Below are positions 19,066 through 26,170 of a DNA stretch of 64,000 nucleotides, in pieces. The stretch's first letter is position 1, and the number at the start of each line of letters is the position of its first letter. Source of the stretch: Terriglobia bacterium (GTDB taxonomy: Bacteria > Acidobacteriota > Terriglobia > Acidiferrales > UBA7541); the NCBI GenBank assembly GCA_020073485.1, contig JAIQFB010000004.1, positions 210,775 to 274,774 of the forward strand, given 5' to 3'. The notes under the pieces were generated by a model. That model was given only the letters and a program-made list of their open reading frames with translations. It ran no database searches and was not told the DNA's origin. The translations under genes were made by a program, and so were the position numbers.

Positions 19066-19503
19066 ATGGTGACCAACCGCAGAGAAATCCATATCGAATG
19101 GGGAGATTGCGACCCCGCGGGGGTTGTCTATTTCCCTCGCTATTTTGAATATTTCGATTCCTGTACGAACCGGCTGTTCGAATGTGCCGGTCTGCGCAAA
19201 CCAGAGATGATGAAGGCCTATGGCATCGCCGGCATTCCCCTGGTTGATGCGCGCGCACAATTCTTTGTGTCTTCGGCCTTCGGCGAAACCGTAGTCGTCG
19301 AAACCTGCATCAAGGAATGGGGTCGCACCAGCTTCAAGGTCCAGCACCGGCTGTACAAGGGCGATGTTCTCGCGGTCGAAGCGTTTGAGAAGCGTGTGTG
19401 GGCAGTGCGCTCGGAGGATAGCTTCAAGCGAATTAAGAGCCATCCCATCCCGCAAGAAGTGAAGGATCGATTCATGGCCGAATCTCCGAAACAGCAAGCG
19501 TAA
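19066..19503 (+). CDS. 4-hydroxybenzoyl-CoA-type hotdog thioesterase
   Basis: The 145-residue protein is a single hotdog domain with the diagnostic loop WGDCDPAGVVYFPRYFEYFD. Asp16 in it aligns with the catalytic Asp17 of Pseudomonas 4-hydroxybenzoyl-CoA thioesterase. It would release a free acid and CoA from an aromatic or other acyl-CoA, which pairs naturally with the CoA ligase at the front of the operon. Its TAA overlaps an ATG of the next frame (TAATG), but the methyltransferase probably starts further on. It is cytoplasmic with no signal peptide. Confidence 0.88.
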   Translation: MVTNRREIHIEWGDCDPAGVVYFPRYFEYFDSCTNRLFECAGLRKPEMMKAYGIAGIPLVDARAQFFVSSAFGETVVVETCIKEWGRTSFKVQHRLYKGDVLAVEAFEKRVWAVRSEDSFKRIKSHPIPQEVKDRFMAESPKQQA

Positions 19504-19568
19504 TGAATGATACACGATCCCGCCGGAAGCAGGAACGCGGGCTGGCGAATCGGGCAGTGGGAGAAACC

Positions 19569-20573
19569 ATGGCACGAAAAATTAAAACGACAGTGGTTGG
19601 CAGCTATCCCGTTCCTTCCTGGCTGGTGGGGAATACGTCTCGCTTGGTGTTGCGCGATGCGGTGATGGCGGTGATGCAGACGCAGGAACTGGCGGGATTG
19701 GACCTGGCGACCGACGGCGAATTGATGCGCTTCGATCCGAGTCACCCGGAAACCAACGGCATGGTGGATTATTTCGTGTCGCAGATGGATGGCATCCGCA
19801 AACATCTTTCGCTTTCGGATTTCGAGCGTTTCCGCGCGGACCGCTCTTCGGATTCCCGTTTGCTCAGCGCCGGGGTGGTGGTGGACAAAATCGGCGAAGG
19901 AACTTTGAATCTCCTCCGAGATTGCGAATTTGTCAGCACCCTCACGAAATTGCCCCTCAAGTTCACATGCACCGGTCCGCACATGCTCTCCAGAGTCCTC
20001 ACCAATTGCTTTTATAAGAATGTAGCGGATCTGGCGATGGACATCGCCGCCATACTCCGCCGCCAGCTCGAACTGGTCGAAGCGGACGTAGTGCAGTTGG
20101 ATGAAGCCAGCATCGTTGGCTATCCGGAGGACGCTGTGTGGGCTGCCGAGGCAGTTAACCACGTCCTTGACGGCGTCTTGAATGAGAAGGCGGTTCATAT
20201 TTGTTTCGGCAATTATGGCGGACAGCCCATGCTGCGAGGCTTCTGGCGTGACTTGGTTCCTTTCCTCAATTCTCTGCGCACCGACCATCTTGTTCTGGAG
20301 TTTGCGCGCCGCGGCTATGAGGAATTGGATGTCCTGGCCGATCTCAATCCGAAAATTGCCTTGGGGATTGGCCTGATCGACATTAAGGATAACGAAGTGG
20401 AAAGTCCCGACCTGATCGCATCACGTATCGAAAACATCGTGAACGTCCTTGGGCCGGAACGCATCCACTACGTTCACCCGGACTGCGGCTTCTGGATGCT
20501 GCAACGCAGCGTTGTGGACCGCAAGATGCGAGCCCTCGTCGAGGGAAGAAATCTGTTCGAAGGCCGGGCGTAG
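19569..20573 (+). CDS. MetE-like cobalamin-independent methyltransferase (C-terminal catalytic domain only)
   Basis: The 334-residue protein matches the zinc-dependent catalytic barrel of MetE (methionine synthase II) without the N-terminal duplicate domain. All four zinc ligands are present: His210 and Cys212 (VHICFGN), Glu244 (VLEFA) and Cys306 (HPDCGFW). It should activate a thiol for methyl transfer. Methionine synthesis, or methyl transfer from a methylated substrate to a thiol or pterin, are both possible; placement inside a carboxylase operon favours the second. I start at ATG 19569 behind GGGAG because the family motif TVVGSYPVPSW begins just after it. The alternative ATG at 19503 overlaps the previous stop and would add 22 basic residues. 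Confidence 0.82.
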   Translation: MARKIKTTVVGSYPVPSWLVGNTSRLVLRDAVMAVMQTQELAGLDLATDGELMRFDPSHPETNGMVDYFVSQMDGIRKHLSLSDFERFRADRSSDSRLLSAGVVVDKIGEGTLNLLRDCEFVSTLTKLPLKFTCTGPHMLSRVLTNCFYKNVADLAMDIAAILRRQLELVEADVVQLDEASIVGYPEDAVWAAEAVNHVLDGVLNEKAVHICFGNYGGQPMLRGFWRDLVPFLNSLRTDHLVLEFARRGYEELDVLADLNPKIALGIGLIDIKDNEVESPDLIASRIENIVNVLGPERIHYVHPDCGFWMLQRSVVDRKMRALVEGRNLFEGRA

Positions 20574-20615
20574 GGAACTACTGGATGTGATGGATTCCAA
20601 ATGAAGGGTGGATCG

Positions 20616-22250
20616 ATGCTACATGACGAAAAGGCCGAGGTCCGGGCCGCTCTCTTCGGCCACTTGAGCGGCATCGTCCTCGCTCCGGTCGTTAAGGCGC
20701 TATTCGACCGCAAAGTGTTTGAGCTTTTCGGCAACTCTTCCGCGTGGCTGGAACTCGACAGGATTGCCGATCGCACGCACGCCAACCGCGGTTACCTGCG
20801 CGTTGCTCTCCGCCTTCTGGCTTCGTGTGGCTGGTTTTCCCAGCGCATGGCCGAAGACGGACTTTCCCCCAGGTATGCGCTCACACCCGAAGGTTCGCTC
20901 GCGCTGCGGATCGCTCCGCCGCTCTACGAGGAAGTCCTCTCGTTTCTCCCTAAGGTTGTTTTTTTTGAGGATTTTCTATTCGGGAGATCCGATCACCCGC
21001 TTCTGCCATCCCTGGAAGCGCTGGTTCGACGCGCCCAGGACCGCTGGGGTCTCGGAGTCGAAAATGAACCTCGTACGGCAAGAATTCGCGAACAGCTTCG
21101 CAGGCATCTGGACGGCATCTTGGTAGGACCCGCCATGGTAGCGCTGGCCCGCGGCGGAATATTTGCGCAACTGGGAGCCGGGCCTATAGCGATTCAGAAT
21201 ATCCATGGGAATCAGGGCATTTTGAGCTGCGTTTTCGATCTGCTGGCGACTCAGGGTTGGGTCGTGCGCGAACAGAACATGGTGCGCTTGACGTCGAACG
21301 GCGAATACGCGGCGACTCTGGCAACTTCCTATGGCGTGACAGTTTCCTATGTGCCTCTGTTCAATATCGTCAGTACCTTACTCTTCGGGAACCCACGCAT
21401 TCAGCGGGTGGACGAAAGTGGCGTCGAGTTGCTGGTCAACCGAGGCATGAACGTCTGGGGAAGCGGCGGCGCCCACAAGACGTATTTTAAAAAAGTGGAT
21501 GAAATCGTGGTGGAGATATTCAACCGGCCGATCGCACGCCAGCCGCAGGGGATTTGCGATATGGGCTGCGGCGATGGCACATTTCTGGAGCATTTGTATT
21601 CCGTAGTGAAGACGCGGACGGCTCGAGGACAAGTACTCGATCGGCATCCTCTCATATTGGTTGGGGCGGATTTCAATAAAGTAGCCCGCCGTGTGGCCAA
21701 GCAAACGCTACGCAATACGGACTGCCCGACGTTTCATGTCATTCAGGGCGATATCAATCGCCCGCCTCAGCTTGCGGCCGATCTTGACGATCTCGATCTG
21801 GACATTCACGATTTATTGCATGTTCGTTCCTTCCTGGATCACAATCGCCCTTATTTGCCGCCCATGAATTATGTCAAAGGAACCCGGCGGGGGACATCCA
21901 CCGGAGCATTCGCTCGATTGGGGCAGGAGATTGCGCCCGATGAATTAGAGGAGAACCTGGTCAGACATCTGCGCCGTTGGGCGCCCTACGTCGGGCGTTT
22001 CGGCCTTCTACTGCTGGAGTTGCACACTCTTCCCCCGGAGTTGGCTGCCGCCAATCTGGAGAAGACTCCTGCGGTGGCGTACGATGGGACACACGGCTTC
22101 TCCGATCAGTACCTGGTCGAGTTGCCGGTATTTCTGGAATGTGCGCGGGAGGCAGGGCTCCGCGCGGATCCGCTTCATGCATGCAAATTTCCACCGTCCG
22201 AACTGGCGACTGTCAGTCTGAATTACTTTGTCGCGTCCAATAGTGAATGA
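20616..22250 (+). CDS. SAM-dependent methyltransferase with duplicated winged-helix domains
   Basis: The protein has 544 residues. Two homologous N-terminal modules (about 8-95 and 155-245) each read like the winged-helix dimerisation domain of O-methyltransferases (GHLSGIVLAPVVKALFDRKVF and RHLDGILVGPAMVALARGGIF). They are followed by a Rossmann methyltransferase domain whose SAM loop is CDMGCGDGTF (about 320). The layout resembles the AprA-related methyltransferases of polyketide loading modules, but here it is a free-standing protein; that comparison is from memory. It is the last gene of the plus-strand operon, starting 43 bases after the MetE-like gene. Start ATG 20616 is preferred over 20601 because AGGGTGG lies just upstream. 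Confidence 0.78.
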   Translation: MLHDEKAEVRAALFGHLSGIVLAPVVKALFDRKVFELFGNSSAWLELDRIADRTHANRGYLRVALRLLASCGWFSQRMAEDGLSPRYALTPEGSLALRIAPPLYEEVLSFLPKVVFFEDFLFGRSDHPLLPSLEALVRRAQDRWGLGVENEPRTARIREQLRRHLDGILVGPAMVALARGGIFAQLGAGPIAIQNIHGNQGILSCVFDLLATQGWVVREQNMVRLTSNGEYAATLATSYGVTVSYVPLFNIVSTLLFGNPRIQRVDESGVELLVNRGMNVWGSGGAHKTYFKKVDEIVVEIFNRPIARQPQGICDMGCGDGTFLEHLYSVVKTRTARGQVLDRHPLILVGADFNKVARRVAKQTLRNTDCPTFHVIQGDINRPPQLAADLDDLDLDIHDLLHVRSFLDHNRPYLPPMNYVKGTRRGTSTGAFARLGQEIAPDELEENLVRHLRRWAPYVGRFGLLLLELHTLPPELAAANLEKTPAVAYDGTHGFSDQYLVELPVFLECAREAGLRADPLHACKFPPSELATVSLNYFVASNSE

Positions 22251-22315
22251 TCGGATTCGCTCCGCGAATAGACAGCGCGTGAACCGGCAAGGCGAGAGGC
22301 CACATGGCGGAAGCC

Positions 22316-23884
22316 TCAAATTTTGTGCGTTTTCATCTCCCGGCTGATGTACTCCGCCTGCCGCAGCGCCAGGGCCACGATCGTCAGAGTTGGATTGGGC
22401 GCGCCGGCCGTAGTCATGGCGCTACCGTCAGAAATAAATAGATTCGGGATGTCGTGCGTCTGGCCCCAGGCGTTGGTCACGCCTTCGCGCGGGTCGGCGC
22501 TCATGCGGGCGCTGCATGTGTTATGTGTCGCGGGTGGGGTCGGCCCGAGCACTACGCGTTTAGCCCCGATGGCTTCGTATACTCTGGACATCTGCGCCTG
22601 CGCGTGTTTACGCATCGCCTGGTCGTTCGGGTGTTCGTCCACGTGGACATTGGCCACCGGAAGGCCGAAGGCATCCTTGACGTCGCGGTTCAACGTAATG
22701 CGGTTCTCCGCGCGCGGCATATCTTCGCCATTGATTAGCATGCCGGCAATATTTCGGTAGTTCTCCATGATGGATGCAAAATCCCGGCCCCACCCATACG
22801 GCAGGCCCACCAGCGGGAAAGTGGGTAGGTCGAGAGTGCACAGCTCCATGCGGTAGCCCCCCACGAAGCCGCGGCTCGGATCGTTTTTGACTTCGTCTTC
22901 GATGACCCCCGCCAGCGTCGCGCCGCGCCAGGAATGAACCGGCTTGTCGAAGATTCCCCAGGCGAAGCCGATGATCTGGTGGCAGTAGTTTCGGCCCACT
23001 TGCCCGGCGGAATTGGCCAGACCCTGCGGAAATTTTGAGGAGTCCGAGAGCAGCAGAAGTCTTGGTGTCTCGATGCCGTTGCCCGCAATGCAGACTATGC
23101 GCGCCTTCTGGCGTTGCTCACGGCCCTGGCCGTCCCGGTACACCACTGCGTTGACGCGCCCGTTCGTCGCATGCTCAATCCGTGTGGCCATGCACTCGAT
23201 CCGCAAGTCCAGGTTGCCAGTCATTTCGGCGCGCGGAATCTCCGTGTACAGCGTGCTCCATTTGGCGCCCATCTTGCACCCTTGTACGCAGAAGCCCTGC
23301 TGGATGCACATCCCCCGCCCGTCCTGGGCGCGCGAATTGATTGCCATGTGCCCGGTATGCACACGCTTGTAGCCAAGCTTCTTCGCCCCCGCGTACATGA
23401 CCTTAAAATTATTGGAGGCGGGCAAGCCGGGCACGCCATCACGCCGCGTCACGCCAAGCCGCCGCTCGGCCAGTATGTAATATGTTTTGAGTTCCTGATA
23501 GGAGATCGGCCAGTCAATCAGTGAAGTGCCGGGGATATTCCCGTAAGTGCTTTTTGCGCGCAACTCCCAGGGCTCGAAACGGGGCGTGGCTGCGGTCCAG
23601 TGCACCGTTGTTCCACCAACAGTTTTGCAATGCCATGCCGGGAGGGTAGGGAAGTTCTTTGCCACTCCCCAATCGCCGCTCTGTGTCCGCGCATCAAGCC
23701 AAGTCAGTTGTAGGAAGGCTTCTCCTGGGACCTGCGAAAAAGTTTCCGTCGACTGCCGCTTGCCGGCTTCGAGCACCACGACCTGGATTCCCCGGCGGGT
23801 CAACTCATGCGCGAGAGTCCCGCCCCCCGCGCCCGATCCGATGATGACCACCGCGCTTTCGTCTTGGAATGCAATGCGGGCCAT
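22316..23884 (-). CDS. GMC-family FAD dehydrogenase (gluconate-2-dehydrogenase-like large subunit)
   Basis: The 522-residue protein has an N-terminal FAD-binding fold (VVIIGSGAGGGTLAHEL, residues 12-28), a GGTTVHWTAATPRFEPWE segment, a cysteine-rich MCIQQGFCVQGC loop, and the C-terminal GMC block GLPVANVHVDE ... THNTCSARMS ... ISDGSAMTTAGAPNPTLTI, where the His/Asn pair acts on the alcohol. It has no signal peptide. The gene just upstream (17-base gap) encodes the small Tat-exported subunit, so the pair is probably folded in the cytoplasm and carried out together, as in gluconate 2-dehydrogenases. ATG 23884 is chosen because AGAGAGG precedes it; an upstream in-frame start would overlap the partner gene. 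The substrate is a sugar or other alcohol, unknown. Confidence 0.9.
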   Translation of the reverse strand: MARIAFQDESAVVIIGSGAGGGTLAHELTRRGIQVVVLEAGKRQSTETFSQVPGEAFLQLTWLDARTQSGDWGVAKNFPTLPAWHCKTVGGTTVHWTAATPRFEPWELRAKSTYGNIPGTSLIDWPISYQELKTYYILAERRLGVTRRDGVPGLPASNNFKVMYAGAKKLGYKRVHTGHMAINSRAQDGRGMCIQQGFCVQGCKMGAKWSTLYTEIPRAEMTGNLDLRIECMATRIEHATNGRVNAVVYRDGQGREQRQKARIVCIAGNGIETPRLLLLSDSSKFPQGLANSAGQVGRNYCHQIIGFAWGIFDKPVHSWRGATLAGVIEDEVKNDPSRGFVGGYRMELCTLDLPTFPLVGLPYGWGRDFASIMENYRNIAGMLINGEDMPRAENRITLNRDVKDAFGLPVANVHVDEHPNDQAMRKHAQAQMSRVYEAIGAKRVVLGPTPPATHNTCSARMSADPREGVTNAWGQTHDIPNLFISDGSAMTTAGAPNPTLTIVALALRQAEYISREMKTHKI

Positions 23885-23901
23885 ATCTATCCTCTCTGGT
23901 G

Positions 23902-24456
23902 TTACGCGCCAGCCGGCAGCGGACCACTGTCCTCGGTCGGCACTTCCGGAAGCCATCGCAAGTTGTTGAATCCGCGGCGAAGATAGCCGCCTTTGGAGAA
24001 CGCTTCACCTTCATATCCGAAATAGGCGTACGCGATGGGGTTGGAGTAAAGGACTTGCAGAATTTTCACGCGCATCGTTTGAAAAAATGCGGAGGATTCT
24101 ATCTTCTCTAATGCCTCGACCCGCTCGCTCTCGGAACTGGCCGCGAAACTTGTCCCGATTGATGCCAGGCCTTCTTTGAACATTTTGAGAGTGTTCGCAT
24201 CCTTACTCGCATCGCCGTCCACCGACTGGATGACGAGCGCGTAAGCCGCATCATCCAGCTTGTCGTGCGGCGCGATCGTGCGCGCCATGCTCAGGAGCGC
24301 GGCGCCTTCGGAACTGGTGAAAGCCGTCAGGTCCACGGCCCAGGCACGTCCGGGTGCAATCAGTGCCAACGGGCTTCCTGCGACCACCCATCCCATCAAG
24401 AGTCCCGTGGTGGATTTCAGAAGTTCCCGCCGGTTCAGGGTAACGAGTTGGTCCAT
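23902..24456 (-). CDS. Gluconate 2-dehydrogenase subunit 3 family protein, Tat-exported partner of the GMC dehydrogenase
   Basis: The 184-residue protein has a twin-arginine signal (NRRELLKS at residues 9-16, hydrophobic stretch, AWA cleavage site near 40) and a helical domain of the gluconate 2-dehydrogenase subunit 3 type (GAALLSMARTIAPHD; YSNPIAYAYFGYEG). Its role in characterised systems is to chaperone the FAD subunit through the Tat pathway and hold it in the periplasmic complex. The ATG at 24456 has AGGAGG at ideal distance; an in-frame GTG two codons earlier sits too close to that site. No cytochrome c subunit is encoded next to it. Confidence 0.88.
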   Translation of the reverse strand: MDQLVTLNRRELLKSTTGLLMGWVVAGSPLALIAPGRAWAVDLTAFTSSEGAALLSMARTIAPHDKLDDAAYALVIQSVDGDASKDANTLKMFKEGLASIGTSFAASSESERVEALEKIESSAFFQTMRVKILQVLYSNPIAYAYFGYEGEAFSKGGYLRRGFNNLRWLPEVPTEDSGPLPAGA

Positions 24457-24744
24457 GGGCACTCCTCCTGCATCGAGCGATAACTATACGTGCGGGGTAC
24501 GAATCAGGAGAAAAAATAATTTGCGGGCCGCGGCATTCACCTCGGAAATTCCTCACGCCGCCTCTGCCTGCACGCAGTGCCTCAGCGTACACCAAGACTG
24601 TGTTTTCGGGGAAGATAGGGAATAGGGTCTCCGCGCGAATATCGGACGTGGCCGGGACAATTCTTTCGCTGCGGCTCCCTTGAATTGATATAACGTTCTG
24701 CAGAGAAGGAATTGCCCCTCGGGTGTCAACAAGGAGCGCCAATC

Positions 24745-25119
24745 ATGGAGACGAAACCTGCTGCCGCGCCGGTGTGGCCTTGGCCGGACGAGTTGGATGC
24801 GATGATTGCCGCCGCCTCCTTTCACCGAAATCTGTTTGAAAACGAGCATGTGCGCTATCTCGAGGTCGTCATCCATCCGGGGGAATTCGTTCCCGTGCAC
24901 ACGCACCGCTGGCCCAGCGTTGTCTACGTGCAAAGCACAAGCGATTTCATCCGTCGCGACGGGCAGGGTCGCGTGCTGTTCGATTCCCGCAAGGCTGGGT
25001 CTTTGCCGAAAACACCAGCGATTGAGTGGTTAGGACCCTTGCCGCCCCATTCGGTAGAAAACGTCGGCACGTCGGACGTGCACCTGCTGACCGTGGAGCT
25101 TAAACACGGCATCGCTTGA
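24745..25119 (+). CDS. Small cupin-fold protein
   Basis: The 124-residue single-domain protein has cupin motif 1 elements (VVIHPGEFVPVHTHRWPSVVYVQ, with His-x-His as likely metal ligands) and a shorter second motif (PHSVENVGTSDVHLLTVELK). No signal peptide is present. Start ATG 24745 follows AAGGAG at good distance. It is divergent from the GMC pair and shares a transcript with the isomerase-like gene 26 bases downstream. Small cupins of this sort are isomerases, dioxygenases or binding proteins; I cannot assign one. Confidence 0.8.
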   Translation: METKPAAAPVWPWPDELDAMIAAASFHRNLFENEHVRYLEVVIHPGEFVPVHTHRWPSVVYVQSTSDFIRRDGQGRVLFDSRKAGSLPKTPAIEWLGPLPPHSVENVGTSDVHLLTVELKHGIA

Positions 25120-25145
25120 TCGCCCAAGAAAAAGGGGAACCCGCC

Positions 25146-25997
25146 ATGAAGAAGGATGTCGAGCTGATCGCTTCGTATTGGACGCTGGCGGGTGGCGCCG
25201 AGCCGCACACCGACCACGAATACAGCCTCTTTGACTTCAAGGACCGCGTCGAAGCCTGCGCCAAGGTTGGATTCAAGGGCATCGGCATCTGGCATGCGGA
25301 TCTGGTCCATACCCTCAAGCGCCGACCGCTGACTGAAATCAAGCGCATTCTCGACGACAACGGCATGAAACATATTGAACTGGAATTTCTCGGTGATTGG
25401 TTTCTCACCGGCGAAAAAAAGAAGAAATCCGATATCGTAAAGAATGATCTGCTGACGGCCGCATCGCTCCTGGGTGCAAGACACATCAAAGTTGGCGACT
25501 TCTTCCATACGGACACTCCTATGGCCCAGGTGATCGAGTCCTTCGCGGCATTGTGCAGGGATGCCAAAGCGCATGGCACCAGGATTGTCTACGAGCTCAT
25601 GCCCTTCGCCATGATTGATAACCTCCCGGACACCCTGACCATGCTCAAGGGCGCCGGGGCGAAAAACGGCGGCATCATTTTCGATCTGTGGCACGTGGTG
25701 AAGCTGGACATCCCTTACGAGGAAGTCGCCCGCTTTCCGATGGAGTATTTCTTCGGCGTGGAAATTAATGACGGCACATTCACCGCTCCCTGGGATCTGG
25801 TCGAAGACACCGTAAATCACAGGAGACTCTGCGGCGAAGGTGAGTTCGATGTCCCCGGTTTTCTCGATCACGTCTGGGAGGCGGGCTACCGCGGCCCGAT
25901 TGGAGTCGAGGTCCTTAATAAAGAACTGCGGCAACGTCCTCTCGATGAGTTGGCCACGCGCTCGTTCAACACGACCATGGCCCAGTTCCGTCCTTAG
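25146..25997 (+). CDS. Sugar phosphate isomerase/epimerase-like TIM barrel (xylose-isomerase-like, AP-endonuclease 2 family)
   Basis: The 283-residue protein shows the metal-binding strand ends of this superfamily: a glutamate in RIVYELMPF, an aspartate/histidine in IIFDLWHVVK, a FFGVEINDGT strand, and a final glutamate in PIGVEVLNKE. Such enzymes isomerise or epimerise sugars, inositols or dehydroshikimate-type acids. The start ATG 25146 follows AAAGGGGAA. It follows the cupin gene by 26 bases. After its stop, 170 bases of spacer contain one copy of a 69-bp dispersed repeat. Confidence 0.87.
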   Translation: MKKDVELIASYWTLAGGAEPHTDHEYSLFDFKDRVEACAKVGFKGIGIWHADLVHTLKRRPLTEIKRILDDNGMKHIELEFLGDWFLTGEKKKKSDIVKNDLLTAASLLGARHIKVGDFFHTDTPMAQVIESFAALCRDAKAHGTRIVYELMPFAMIDNLPDTLTMLKGAGAKNGGIIFDLWHVVKLDIPYEEVARFPMEYFFGVEINDGTFTAPWDLVEDTVNHRRLCGEGEFDVPGFLDHVWEAGYRGPIGVEVLNKELRQRPLDELATRSFNTTMAQFRP

Positions 25998-26081
25998 CCT
26001 GCCTTCTGCCGCAAGGGTGGCTCCGGTCAGGAAAAAGAGGAACAGGAAATTTTCGTTTCGATGTAGGCACCAGCACAGAAA

Positions 26082-26150
26082 CGGGATCGTTGATTCCTTG
26101 TCCCCGAGATCAGGAAATCTTGACGTCCAACTGGGACGGCAGCAGTTGCC
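26082..26150. repeat. 69-bp dispersed repeat, copy A
   Basis: This copy matches 48389-48457 in the same orientation at 64 of 69 positions by hand alignment. It contains an imperfect stem (GATTCCT ... AGGAAATC) around TTGTCCCCGAGATC. It lies in the spacer between two convergent genes. It reads through as GIVDSLSPRSGN in one plus frame in both copies, but without a start or gene context. Confidence 0.85.
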
Positions 26151-26170
26151 CTTGAATCTTGGAGCTTGAC

